Shown here piece after piece: positions 9,799 through 18,937 of a stretch of DNA of 64,000 nt (positions within the stretch are counted from its first letter, which is position 1; every line of letters begins with the position of its first letter). The notes under the pieces were generated by a model. It made no database searches. It was given only the letters and a program-made list of their open reading frames with translations, and was not told where the DNA came from. A program made the position numbers and the translations under genes. Source of the DNA: Zobellia galactanivorans (GTDB lineage Bacteria; Bacteroidota; Bacteroidia; Flavobacteriales; Flavobacteriaceae); contig NC_015844.1 of NCBI RefSeq assembly GCF_000973105.1, positions 4,026,501-4,090,500 of the forward strand. Reading direction: 5' to 3'.

Positions 9799-12700
9799 TT
9801 ATTTGGTCGGATCATTGTGCGGGGCTTCTACGCTAGTGTGGGTGTCCTTATAAAATTGCTTGGCGTATTCGGTAGGGCTCATTCCATATTCTTTGCTAAA
9901 ACACTTGCTAAAATATTTCTGATTGCTGAAACCGGTCATATAAGCCACCTCTGAAATGTACATCTTATTGTTCTTCAATAGCTGTGCGGCACGTTTTAAC
10001 CGTATTTGTTTGATAAAATTGACAGGGGTGTCATTGTTGATCGCCTGTAGTTTACGATAGAGATTGGCACGGCTCATACCCACTTCGGAAGCTAGGAACT
10101 CTACATTGAGCGAGCTATCGTCAATAAATTTTTCAATGACCTCTATAAGCCTTCGGATAAACTTTTCATCGTTGGAATCGACTTTCAGTTCAGACGGTTC
10201 GGGAGTGATTATCTTACTGTACCTGTCTTTTAAGTCTTCGCGTGAGCTAAAAGTGTTTTTTACCTTCCACTTTACAAATTCAAGGCTAAAAGGTTTTTCG
10301 ATATAATCGTCGGCTCCCAGGCTAAGACATTCTATTTTGGTTTCTTCGGAATTTTTAGCGGTAAGCATAAAAATGGGAATGGTCTTGGTCTCAGTATTAC
10401 CTTTTAACTTGCGTAGCATTGAGATGCCATCTTCTACCGGCATGAGAATATCGCATATGATCAAATCCGGTTTTTGGGACAAGCAGCTAAGGTATCCTTC
10501 CTGACCATTGCAAGCTTCAATGATATTAAAGTCGTCCTTTAGTTCTTCGCGCACCATAGACCTTAGGTCATTATTGTCTTCTACCAGCAGTACAAGGGGC
10601 TTTGTAAGGCTAGCTTCCATGGGAATGGATTCGAACTCGGAAGAAACTTCTTCGATAACCTGAAATTCGGAGTTTTTGATAAAATTTTTGGTAAGGGGGG
10701 TAGCCTTGTTGATCCGTTCTTTTTTATGGTACCTGTTTTTGTTGATGGGGAGATAAAATGTAAATTCGGTGAAAACGTTTTCTTCGCTTTCCACCTCTAT
10801 GGTGCCGTAGTGTCTTTCCGTAAGTTTTTGTACCAGCTCCATACCAATACCGGTTCCTGGTATTTGATTACTGTAATTTTTGGTGGCTTGATAGTAACGG
10901 TCAAAGATTCGTGCTATATCTTCTTTAGGAATGCCTATGCCATTGTCCCTAACGCTACATTTGATATACTTGCCACTGCCTAATTTTTTATGGGAAAGGC
11001 TTTTGTCCTTGGCGGAAGCCAAACTCAAGCAAACCTTGATCTTTCCTTTTTTGGGAGTGTACTTAAAGGCATTGGACAAGAGGTTAAAAAGGATTTTCTC
11101 AAGAATGTCAACATCGTACCAACCGAAAATTTTGTCTTCTTCGCTAACGAACTCATAGTCGATTTCATAAATTTTGGCAAAGTCGTTAAATGCATTCTTG
11201 ATAATTTCGATGTCTTTTACAATATCGTTCTTCGATATTTGAAGTTTGAGTTTTCCCTCATCGAACTTTCTGATGTCCATGAGTTGGTTGATGAGGCGGT
11301 GCATTCGCAAGGTATTGTTGTAGATCCGTTGCGAGGTAATGGGGCTTAAAGTAAATTTCTTGTCTTTTACCACTTTTTCGATGGTACCCAAGATAAGGGC
11401 CAAAGGCGTACGCAACTCGTGTGAAATATCGGTAAAGAACACCATTTTCATACGGTTCATCTCATTGTCTTTTTCACGGCTTACGGTTTCCGCTACCAGT
11501 TTCTTCTTCAGCTTATACCATCTTCTAATGACTGACCATGTCGTATATATGGAGATGATTAAAAGAAGAAGGTAAATAAGGTAGGCCCAGGTGCTCTTCC
11601 AATAGGGAGGGCTGATGGTAAAGCTAAATGTCGCCGGATTTTCGTTCCATACACCATCACTATTAGAGCTTTTTACCTTAAAAATGTAATTGCCCGGAGG
11701 CAGGTCGTTGTAATTGGCGTTGCGGTTAGAAGCTTGCGTATGGTGCCAAAAATCGTTTATACCCTCGAGTTTATAGGCGAATTTATTCTTGTTAGGGGCC
11801 GTAAAATCCAAGGAGGAGAATTCAAAGGCAATATTATTTCTGTTATGGGGCAATTTTAGACTGTCTGTGGTGTTGAGGAATTTTCGCGAATGGTTCTCAT
11901 TGTTCTCCGTGTTTAAGCGGTCGAAATCCCCGAAAATGGTGTAATTCGTTATTATGGTGTGCGGCGCCAGCGAGTCTTTTTTGTAGTTCTGGGTGTTTAC
12001 CGAAAAAAAGCCTCCGGGACAGCCAAAATAGATTTTTTCCTCTTCGTCTATGGCATATGAATTGAACATAAAATGGCTCTCGGTTACGCCATCTTCAATT
12101 CCGAAATTGACAAATTTTTCCTCCTTGACATCGAATCTGGAAATACCGTCCCTGGTGCTGAGCCATAAATTTCCAGAAGGATCCTTTGCAATGCTGGCAA
12201 CGGTAGTAGAGGTGAGCCCTTCTTTTTTTGCATAGCTTTTGATGCTTTGTTCCTCAGCGTTGTAGAAGTTGAGTCCGCCGCCCCTAGTGCCTATCCATAT
12301 ATTGCCTTGCTCATCTTCGAATAGGCATAGAATGGCATTGGAGCTCAGTCCGTCTTCAAAAGATGGGTTGAATACCTTAATGTCTTCATCGATAAGGTTG
12401 ATCTTGAACAGGCCGTCGCCCCGGGTACCGATCCATAGATTGTGGTTGTGGTCAAGGTGCATGACCGAAACATTTTTTCCGAACAACACGGAAACGGCCT
12501 TTCTCTTAAAGGCGTTCATGTTTTTTTCAGGAGTGACTATGTCTATTCCACCGCCCCAAAGTCCAACCCAAATTTCATCGTGGTTCAGGGGTACCATATC
12601 TCGAACGTTATAGTGGTATTTTTTTATGGTGTCGAACCGAATGTTATCAAGCTTGTTACTGTAATTTTTAGTGGTTAAAAGATAGTTGCCCTGTCCGTAT

Positions 12701-13923
12701 AGTATTTCCTTCTGGGAATGGTCTTTTTTTACGATGCTGTATTCTTCATCGCTGGCGGCCAATAATTGTTTTTTTTTGGTTTTGAGGTTGAACCGGTACA
12801 GTCCGTCGTTGTCAAGGGTCATCAACATTAGGTTTTTACCGGTTTTTAACAAGGATTGCGTGAAGTTGTTGTTCTGGTTACTGTTGAACGTGGTATATCC
12901 AAAAATCAAGTTTCTATCAATGTGTTTCTTAATGCCTTTATTGGTGGCGACCCATAGATTATTGTAGCGATCTATGATCAAGGAGTTGATCCGGTTTTCG
13001 TATGGGGAGTTGTCCGTTTTTTGTTCTTCGGCCACATAGCTGAAAGAGTAGGAGTTGTTCGATCGTTGTCCTTTGTATAGGCCAGACCGGTTGCTGATCC
13101 ATATGATTCCCGTGGTCGTGTCTTTTCGTATGGAGGTGAATTCGAATAGACCTTGACTTTTTTTAAAGCGATCTATTTTTTCCAGTATTTTTAGTCCGAT
13201 ACCGCCTTTTTGATATTCAAGAAGGAATAGACCTTCTTCCGTTGCGGCTAAAAAAGTGTTGTTTTCTGAAGGAACCAAAAATGAGACATCTTTGGGGAAC
13301 CCCACATCTACCAGTATGTTTTCTTCGTTGAGCATTAAAATACCCTTAGGGGTAGCGAACCAAGCTCTACCAAAAAGGTCCTCGCAAAAATCGTTTATTC
13401 TTTTGTTGCTCGTCCAGACACTGTTTTTTTGTCGATAGTTGAGTTCTGTCTGAAATTTGATGCGGTCAAGGGCGAGATCGGGAGTGATTTTGACAATACC
13501 GGTATTCCGTAGATTGGCCCAAATGGCACCGTCATTTGACTTGCCTAGTACGGTACTGGTGTTGTTCTTATAGAAGCCTTTAAAGCTATTGGTCTTTCTG
13601 TGATAGCGTATCAAATAACTTTCACTGCCGATCCATAGGTTTCCGTAATCGTCTTCTATAATTGAATTGATACTGTTGTTGGGTATCGAGTTTTCGTCAA
13701 AAACATCGTATTGGTTTTCGACCATGGCGTGCCCATCATACCTATATAGCCCACTATCGGTACCTAGCCATAAATAGCCCAAGTGGTCTTCATAAATAAC
13801 GTTGGTCTTTTTGTTAAAACGGCTATTGTTTATATGTAGGTCATGAAAATGCGTATTAACGTTCTGTGCGCTACAACCGGCCCAGTAAAAGATAAAAAGG
13901 AAGAGGGTAACGAGTGATTTCAT
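9799..13923 (-). CDS. Hybrid two-component system sensor/regulator (HTCS)
   Basis: A 1374-residue one-protein signalling system controlling PUL expression. Starting at 13923 gives the signal peptide MKSLVTLFLFIFYWAGCSAQ; the upstream in-frame ATG at 14001 would bury it behind 26 residues. Domains in order: periplasmic two-component-propeller repeats (e.g. GYLWLGTDSGLYRYDG, GNIWIGTRGGGLNFY) over the first ~650 residues, a Y_Y_Y domain (PPGNYIFKVKSSNSDG), one membrane segment near 778-798, a histidine kinase with phospho-acceptor His835 (DISHELRTPL) and an ATPase with NLLSNAFKYTP, a receiver with Asp1158 (DLIICDILMP), and an AraC-type DNA-binding domain at about 1265-1365. It is divergent from SusC pair 2, the most likely target, with a large dyad between them. 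The ligand is probably an oligosaccharide from the PUL substrate. Confidence 0.95.
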   Translation of the reverse strand: MKSLVTLFLFIFYWAGCSAQNVNTHFHDLHINNSRFNKKTNVIYEDHLGYLWLGTDSGLYRYDGHAMVENQYDVFDENSIPNNSINSIIEDDYGNLWIGSESYLIRYHRKTNSFKGFYKNNTSTVLGKSNDGAIWANLRNTGIVKITPDLALDRIKFQTELNYRQKNSVWTSNKRINDFCEDLFGRAWFATPKGILMLNEENILVDVGFPKDVSFLVPSENNTFLAATEEGLFLLEYQKGGIGLKILEKIDRFKKSQGLFEFTSIRKDTTTGIIWISNRSGLYKGQRSNNSYSFSYVAEEQKTDNSPYENRINSLIIDRYNNLWVATNKGIKKHIDRNLIFGYTTFNSNQNNNFTQSLLKTGKNLMLMTLDNDGLYRFNLKTKKKQLLAASDEEYSIVKKDHSQKEILYGQGNYLLTTKNYSNKLDNIRFDTIKKYHYNVRDMVPLNHDEIWVGLWGGGIDIVTPEKNMNAFKRKAVSVLFGKNVSVMHLDHNHNLWIGTRGDGLFKINLIDEDIKVFNPSFEDGLSSNAILCLFEDEQGNIWIGTRGGGLNFYNAEEQSIKSYAKKEGLTSTTVASIAKDPSGNLWLSTRDGISRFDVKEEKFVNFGIEDGVTESHFMFNSYAIDEEEKIYFGCPGGFFSVNTQNYKKDSLAPHTIITNYTIFGDFDRLNTENNENHSRKFLNTTDSLKLPHNRNNIAFEFSSLDFTAPNKNKFAYKLEGINDFWHHTQASNRNANYNDLPPGNYIFKVKSSNSDGVWNENPATFSFTISPPYWKSTWAYLIYLLLLIISIYTTWSVIRRWYKLKKKLVAETVSREKDNEMNRMKMVFFTDISHELRTPLALILGTIEKVVKDKKFTLSPITSQRIYNNTLRMHRLINQLMDIRKFDEGKLKLQISKNDIVKDIEIIKNAFNDFAKIYEIDYEFVSEEDKIFGWYDVDILEKILFNLLSNAFKYTPKKGKIKVCLSLASAKDKSLSHKKLGSGKYIKCSVRDNGIGIPKEDIARIFDRYYQATKNYSNQIPGTGIGMELVQKLTERHYGTIEVESEENVFTEFTFYLPINKNRYHKKERINKATPLTKNFIKNSEFQVIEEVSSEFESIPMEASLTKPLVLLVEDNNDLRSMVREELKDDFNIIEACNGQEGYLSCLSQKPDLIICDILMPVEDGISMLRKLKGNTETKTIPIFMLTAKNSEETKIECLSLGADDYIEKPFSLEFVKWKVKNTFSSREDLKDRYSKIITPEPSELKVDSNDEKFIRRLIEVIEKFIDDSSLNVEFLASEVGMSRANLYRKLQAINNDTPVNFIKQIRLKRAAQLLKNNKMYISEVAYMTGFSNQKYFSKCFSKEYGMSPTEYAKQFYKDTHTSVEAPHNDPTK

Positions 13924-14251
13924 ACACAGGGTTTGGTAGGGGCAGTTTTTTGGTTTTTCCACTATATAAGCACTTGATTGAACGTAGAATACGGGTTTCA
14001 CGGTGTTTTTAAAGGCTGTTTTTTGGTTGTTTATAGGTTTAAAATGAGACGTATGGTCGTTAAATGGTCAAAATATGTACTAAATATAGGCCATAAATGT
14101 TGCAAAAAGGCTTCTAAAGGCCTTTAAAATGGCAATTTGCAACATAAGTGTACCAATGTGAGATATTCGCTCTAAGACCCTTCAATATATTTACCCTAGG
14201 CCTTTTACAACTCAACTTAGAGGCTACTAATTCTAACTAACATAAACCATT
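13924..14251. other. Divergent regulatory region between HTCS and SusC pair 2
   Basis: This 328 bp stretch contains no convincing gene. It carries the divergent start regions of the HTCS (minus) and SusC (plus) and the dyad described separately at 14098-14144. A stretch TATATTTA near 14186 is close to the Bacteroidota -7 consensus (TAnnTTTG) but does not match it, so no promoter is called. Confidence 0.5.
14098..14144. promoter_or_regulatory. Candidate HTCS operator: long dyad upstream of SusC pair 2
   Basis: A perfect 9-bp inverted repeat, TGTTGCAAA (14098-14106) and TTTGCAACA (14136-14144), flanks a perfect 12-bp palindrome, TAAAGGCCTTTA (14115-14126). Both are centred at about 14120-14121, so the whole 47 bp is nearly symmetrical. 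It lies 108 bp before the SusC start and 174 bp before the HTCS start. The size and symmetry suit binding by a dimeric AraC-type domain of the HTCS. Binding itself is inferred, not shown. Confidence 0.55.
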
Positions 14252-17200
14252 ATGAATTTGAAAAGAATGTTATTGCTATTGCTGTTCGCCAGTATGGTGT
14301 CGCTTCAGGCTCAGCAAAATTTGACAGGAACTATAACGGATGGGTCTGGCCAACCACTTCCCGGTGTGAATGTATTGGTCAAGGGCACCACGGTAGGTAC
14401 CGTGGCCGACTTTGATGGTAATTACGCTATTAAGGCGCCCGAAGGGGCAACTTTGGAATTTAGTTATTTGGGATTTATAACCCAAAGTGTTCAAGTATCG
14501 AAGCAGACTACGATAAACGTGGTACTTGAAGAAGATGTTGCACTTCTGGAAGAGGTAGTGGTCATTGGTTACGGAACTTCAACGAAGAAAGATTTGGTAT
14601 CTTCCGTTGCTTCCGTAAAATCCGATGTTCTCGAAAACCAACCCGTTGCCAGGGTAGACCAGGCCTTACAGGGCCGTGCTACAGGGGTAGAAGTTACTTC
14701 GAACAACGGAACCCCAGGTTCTGGGGCTACTATACGTATTAGGGGTAACAGTTCCATTAATGGAAACAACGACCCATTGTACGTTATCGATGGTTTTATT
14801 GCCGGTACGGGGTTTAACCTGAACACGATCAATGTTAACGATATTGCATCCATTGAAATCTTAAAAGATGCCACCGCGCTTTCCATCTACGGAACCAGGG
14901 GGGCTTCTGGTGTAATTTTGATTACGACCAAAAATGGTAAGGGAATGGCACCGGGAAAACCGGTAGTGACCGTTAATCATTATCAGAGTATTCAAGAAAC
15001 GGCCAACCGTATCGATATTCTGGGGGGACAAGACTTTATAGATTACAAAAACGAATCGTATCAATTTGTACCGGGACCCGATGGTTTTGGTTATACCGAT
15101 ACGTCTTTGCCACTGGTTTTAGATCCTGAAAACACTACAACAACCGATTGGTTGGATCTAGTGGAGCAACCAGGTTCTATTTCAAATACAGATGTTTCCG
15201 TAACCGGGAATTCTGAAAATGCCAATTACTTTATCTCTGGGAATTATTTCAATCAAAAAGGAGTTCTTAGAGGCTCTGGTTTAGAAAGGGTAAACTTCAG
15301 AACCAATCTAGATGTTAGGGTTTCCGATAGGTTTAAGACCGGTATTCGCGCCAACATTACACACTACAAAATAGAAAACAACAAAGTAGATTACGGTAAT
15401 ATTGTTTCTAGCGTACTTCCTATACGACCGGTATATTTGGAAGACGGAAGTTATTCGTTTGAAAACCCTATCAGTGCAGGGTTGGAACGAAACCCAGAAG
15501 CAGATATACAATTACGTGTAGACCATGACTTGGTTACCCAGATAATCACCAATGCCTATGTAGAATATGAAGTAGCCAAGAACCTTTCGTTTAAATCTAC
15601 TTTTGGTGCCCAGTTAAATTATAAAAAGGAAAACAACTATTTACCAGGTATTTTACCAGAAAGGGTAAATGGAGGTTTCGGTCGTATCAATACCAATTTT
15701 ACGAAGAGCATCTTGAATGAAAATACGCTGAACTATAACTTGGATTTAGATGATCATTCTATAAAAGTGCTAGGTGGTTTTACATGGCAAAAAGACAACA
15801 ATGAAAGTACCCGCACTGAAGCGGATCAATTTCCAAACGATGTAGTACTTTTTAATAACTTGGCTTTAGGTGATGCTTCAACGGCAGTAGTAGGTTCCGG
15901 TTACGGACAACGAACCTTGACTTCCTTCTTGGGTAGGGTCAACTATGGGTATAAAAGTAAATACCTATTGACTTTAGTAGGTAGGTATGATGGTTCTTCC
16001 GTATTTGAAACAGGCAATAAATATGCCTTCTTTCCTTCAATAGGAGCTGCATGGAACGTTGATGAAGAAGATTTTTTGTCCGATTCCGATGTTGTAGACA
16101 GGTTTAAACTTAGAGGTAGTTACGGTATTGTTGGGGAGCAGGGCGTAGCCGCTTATAATTCAATCGCAACTTATGCCAATACCACAACGGTTTTTAACGG
16201 CTCTTTGGTGAACGGGGTTCTTGTTGGTAAAGTTCCGAGTAGTGGTTTGACTTGGGAGACAACAAAGCAGCTGGATTTAGGGATAGAATTGGGCTTCTTG
16301 AACAATAGGATATCCTTTGAAGCCGATTATTACAAAAAAACAACGGATGATCTATTGTTATCGGTAGCACTGTCCGGTCAGGTAGGGGCAAATTCCACTA
16401 CCCAATTACAGAACTTGGGGTCGGTAAGAAACAGTGGTTTTGAATTTGGTTTGAATACCATCAACGTACAGAACGAAAACTTTACATGGGAGTCTAACCT
16501 TAGTATATCATCTAACCAAAGTGAAATATTGGAGTTAGATGGGCAAGAGTATATTTCCCTGCAATCTACAGGAAATCAAGGAGGGAATTCCGCACGGTTG
16601 ATCGTGGGTGAGGCCTTGCCAACCTTTGTCGGGGCAAAATATTTGGGAACTTATAAAAGTGCCGACGAGATTATTGCCGACGGTAGGGAAGGACGATCCT
16701 TCATCGGTGGCCCGAGATACGAAGACGTCAATGGCGATTCGAATATCAATGATGAGGACTTTGTCGTACTCGGTAGCCCGATACCCGATTTTTACGGTGG
16801 TTTTAGAAACACGTTTACATACAAAGACCTTTCTTTAGATGTGTTTTTTCACGGTAGCTACGGAGCCGAAATTTACAACGTAAGATCGCAAACGGCTTAT
16901 TTTGGTAGAGGCGAGCAAAACGTTGATCCTATTGTATTGGATCGGTGGACGGGCGGTGTAAACGAAACGTCCGACATACCAAGGGCCGGGCCTTCTAACA
17001 GTCTTTTTAACCCTAATAGCAGTTTGAATATTGAAGATGGATCGTATTTAAGGTTGAAGACAGCTACCTTAAATTACAATGTTCCTTTAGAATCAGGCGG
17101 ACTTAGCAATATTTTCAGTGCTTTGAATGTCTACGTTACGGGAACGAACCTCCTACTTTTTACAGACTTTACGCTGGGTGATCCAGAAGTAAACAATTTT

Positions 17201-17299
17201 ACCGCAGGAAGCGGCCTTAATTCTGTTTCCCAAGGTTTTGCCACAGGTCAATATCCTTACGCAAAAACTATAACCCTAGGTGTGAAAGTAGAATTTTAA
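14252..17299 (+). CDS. SusC-like TonB-dependent outer-membrane transporter (pair 2)
   Basis: A 1015-residue SusC-family transporter. The signal peptide ends at about residue 20 (MVSLQA). A CarboxypepD-reg-like domain follows (TGTITDGSGQPLPGVNVLVK, DFDGNYAIKAP), then EEVVVIGYGTSTKKDL, the plug (ALQGRATGVEV, IRIRGNSSINGNNDPLYV), and a beta-barrel ending KTITLGVKVEF. It lacks an STN domain, in keeping with control by an HTCS rather than a FecR/sigma system. The first gene of a plus-strand unit running to 26664, it starts divergently from the HTCS. SusD begins 10 bp after its stop. It would import sulfated oligosaccharides generated at the surface. Confidence 0.96.
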   Translation: MNLKRMLLLLLFASMVSLQAQQNLTGTITDGSGQPLPGVNVLVKGTTVGTVADFDGNYAIKAPEGATLEFSYLGFITQSVQVSKQTTINVVLEEDVALLEEVVVIGYGTSTKKDLVSSVASVKSDVLENQPVARVDQALQGRATGVEVTSNNGTPGSGATIRIRGNSSINGNNDPLYVIDGFIAGTGFNLNTINVNDIASIEILKDATALSIYGTRGASGVILITTKNGKGMAPGKPVVTVNHYQSIQETANRIDILGGQDFIDYKNESYQFVPGPDGFGYTDTSLPLVLDPENTTTTDWLDLVEQPGSISNTDVSVTGNSENANYFISGNYFNQKGVLRGSGLERVNFRTNLDVRVSDRFKTGIRANITHYKIENNKVDYGNIVSSVLPIRPVYLEDGSYSFENPISAGLERNPEADIQLRVDHDLVTQIITNAYVEYEVAKNLSFKSTFGAQLNYKKENNYLPGILPERVNGGFGRINTNFTKSILNENTLNYNLDLDDHSIKVLGGFTWQKDNNESTRTEADQFPNDVVLFNNLALGDASTAVVGSGYGQRTLTSFLGRVNYGYKSKYLLTLVGRYDGSSVFETGNKYAFFPSIGAAWNVDEEDFLSDSDVVDRFKLRGSYGIVGEQGVAAYNSIATYANTTTVFNGSLVNGVLVGKVPSSGLTWETTKQLDLGIELGFLNNRISFEADYYKKTTDDLLLSVALSGQVGANSTTQLQNLGSVRNSGFEFGLNTINVQNENFTWESNLSISSNQSEILELDGQEYISLQSTGNQGGNSARLIVGEALPTFVGAKYLGTYKSADEIIADGREGRSFIGGPRYEDVNGDSNINDEDFVVLGSPIPDFYGGFRNTFTYKDLSLDVFFHGSYGAEIYNVRSQTAYFGRGEQNVDPIVLDRWTGGVNETSDIPRAGPSNSLFNPNSSLNIEDGSYLRLKTATLNYNVPLESGGLSNIFSALNVYVTGTNLLLFTDFTLGDPEVNNFTAGSGLNSVSQGFATGQYPYAKTITLGVKVEF

Positions 17300-17309
17300 A
17301 AAAAACGAT

Positions 17310-18869
17310 ATGAAAACTAATATAACGAGCAAATTTTTAATACTACTTGTGGGCTTTCTAGCTTTAAGCTCATGTGACGAATTTTTGGAGGAAGACCTCC
17401 GCGACGAGATTACCCCTGACGCCTTTTTTACCAATGATAAGGAAGCTGAATTGGCCGTAAATGGGGTTTATAGATTATTTCATGATAACAACCTTTACAA
17501 GCAACGTGGGTTGGATAATTATTATACGAGCGGTGCAGATATACAGGCGGCCAATAGGGATGTTAATGGGGCCATTCATAATTACCTGATTCAAGAGGGA
17601 ACCGCAGACGGTAACGGAACTTGGATCCAGTTGTACCGGGTTGTGAATAATACCACGGAATTCATTACCAATATTGAAGGTAACGAGAGTTTATCTGACG
17701 ACGCCAAGAACAGCAGATTGGGTGAATTACTCTTCCTAAGGGCCTTGGCGTACTATCACTTGACCAATTTATGGGGAGATGTTCCTTTTTATACGGAGCA
17801 GTTGCCGGTGTTGGAACGATCGGTATTGGGAAGAACCCCAAAGGCAGAGATAAGAAGTGCCATGAAAGACGATTTGGCACGCGCATTTGATTTATTGCCC
17901 AGTTCTTATTCGGGTAATGATTTAGGCAGGGCCAGTAAATGGGCCGCGGCGACCTTAAAGGCAAAATACCACCTTTTTGATAAAGAGTGGGCCTTGGCAA
18001 AGGCGGAATGCGATATTGTAATCGATGGTGGGGCACACAGATTATTGGATAATTATTCCGATGTGTTCGATCAGTCGGATCCAAGCAATCAGTATAACGA
18101 CGAATATATTTTTGTAGTGGACTTTGAAGCTGATTATGACGGACCTTTAGCTACCACAAGAACGGATGACTACAATCCGCGTATTAGGGATGAACCGGCT
18201 GGAAGGAATAACGATACTATTGTAAACGGGGTTTCCGGAAGTAAAGTGGATATTTTTCAAGGTCTTTTGCGTGAACAAGGCGAAGATATGACCGGTTATG
18301 GTTGGTCGGTACCTCTACCTGAATTCGCTTTAAGGGAAAACTGGCAAGATGGTGATCTAAGATACGATGCTACTATCGTTACTGAATATTTAGGATGGAA
18401 ATTGTCCTTCCCATACTTCCGGAAGAACTGGAATCTAGATCAAGAGAATTCTTTACGTGGGAACCACCCGGAAAACTATATTGTTTTTCGTTTAGCAGAT
18501 GTATATCTAATGGCTGCTGAGGCCGAGAATGAGTTGAACGGCCCGGGAGGCGCCTATTATTATGTCAATAAAGTAAGGGAAAGAGCTTTCGAGCCAGACC
18601 AACCGTGGAGTGGCATGTCTAAGGATGAATTTAGGGAAGCTATGTATGAGGAGCGTAAGTTCGAGCTAAGTGCCGAAGGTCACCGTCGTATGGACCTTAT
18701 ACGTTGGGGTATTTTGATAGATCGTGTAAAAACGGTACAACACCGTGCATGGAACAATCCTGCCGCAAATATCCAGCCCTATCACGTATTGTTGCCCATA
18801 CCACAACAACAATTGGAACTAAATCCAAACTTACTTGAGTCCGACCCGACCAATAATGGTTACCGGTAA
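17310..18869 (+). CDS. SusD-like surface glycan-binding lipoprotein (pair 2)
   Basis: A 519-residue SusD/RagB-family lipoprotein, partner of the SusC at 14252. The lipobox ALSSC gives Cys22, followed by DEFLEEDLRDEITPDAFFTN, the standard SusD N-terminus. Typical core blocks are FLRALAYYHLTNLWGDVPFY and VFRLADVYLMAAEAENEL, with EGHRRMDLIRWG and VLLPIPQQQLELNPN near the end. It binds polysaccharide outside the cell and hands it to SusC. The stop is followed by a hairpin (18884-18919) and then a sulfatase gene 68 bp downstream, which suggests that transport genes and enzymes are partly uncoupled. Confidence 0.96.
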   Translation: MKTNITSKFLILLVGFLALSSCDEFLEEDLRDEITPDAFFTNDKEAELAVNGVYRLFHDNNLYKQRGLDNYYTSGADIQAANRDVNGAIHNYLIQEGTADGNGTWIQLYRVVNNTTEFITNIEGNESLSDDAKNSRLGELLFLRALAYYHLTNLWGDVPFYTEQLPVLERSVLGRTPKAEIRSAMKDDLARAFDLLPSSYSGNDLGRASKWAAATLKAKYHLFDKEWALAKAECDIVIDGGAHRLLDNYSDVFDQSDPSNQYNDEYIFVVDFEADYDGPLATTRTDDYNPRIRDEPAGRNNDTIVNGVSGSKVDIFQGLLREQGEDMTGYGWSVPLPEFALRENWQDGDLRYDATIVTEYLGWKLSFPYFRKNWNLDQENSLRGNHPENYIVFRLADVYLMAAEAENELNGPGGAYYYVNKVRERAFEPDQPWSGMSKDEFREAMYEERKFELSAEGHRRMDLIRWGILIDRVKTVQHRAWNNPAANIQPYHVLLPIPQQQLELNPNLLESDPTNNGYR

Positions 18870-18883
18870 TTAATGAATGTGTG

Positions 18884-18919
18884 ATTGCCTCGGAGCGTAA
18901 AAAACTGTTCCGGGGCAAT
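18884..18919 (+). other. Intercistronic hairpin between SusD pair 2 and sulfatase
   Basis: ATTGCCTCGGA (18884-18894) can pair with TCCGGGGCAAT (18909-18919) over 11 positions, one of them a G-U pair, around a 14-nt loop. No T run follows, so it is more likely a processing or mRNA-stability element, or a partial attenuator, than a full terminator. Confidence 0.6.
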
Positions 18920-18937
18920 TATTAATAGAAAACTACA

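Noticed and set aside
13924-14001. N-terminal extension of the HTCS from ATG 14001
   Set aside because: The added 26 residues place a hydrophilic stretch before an otherwise perfect signal peptide.
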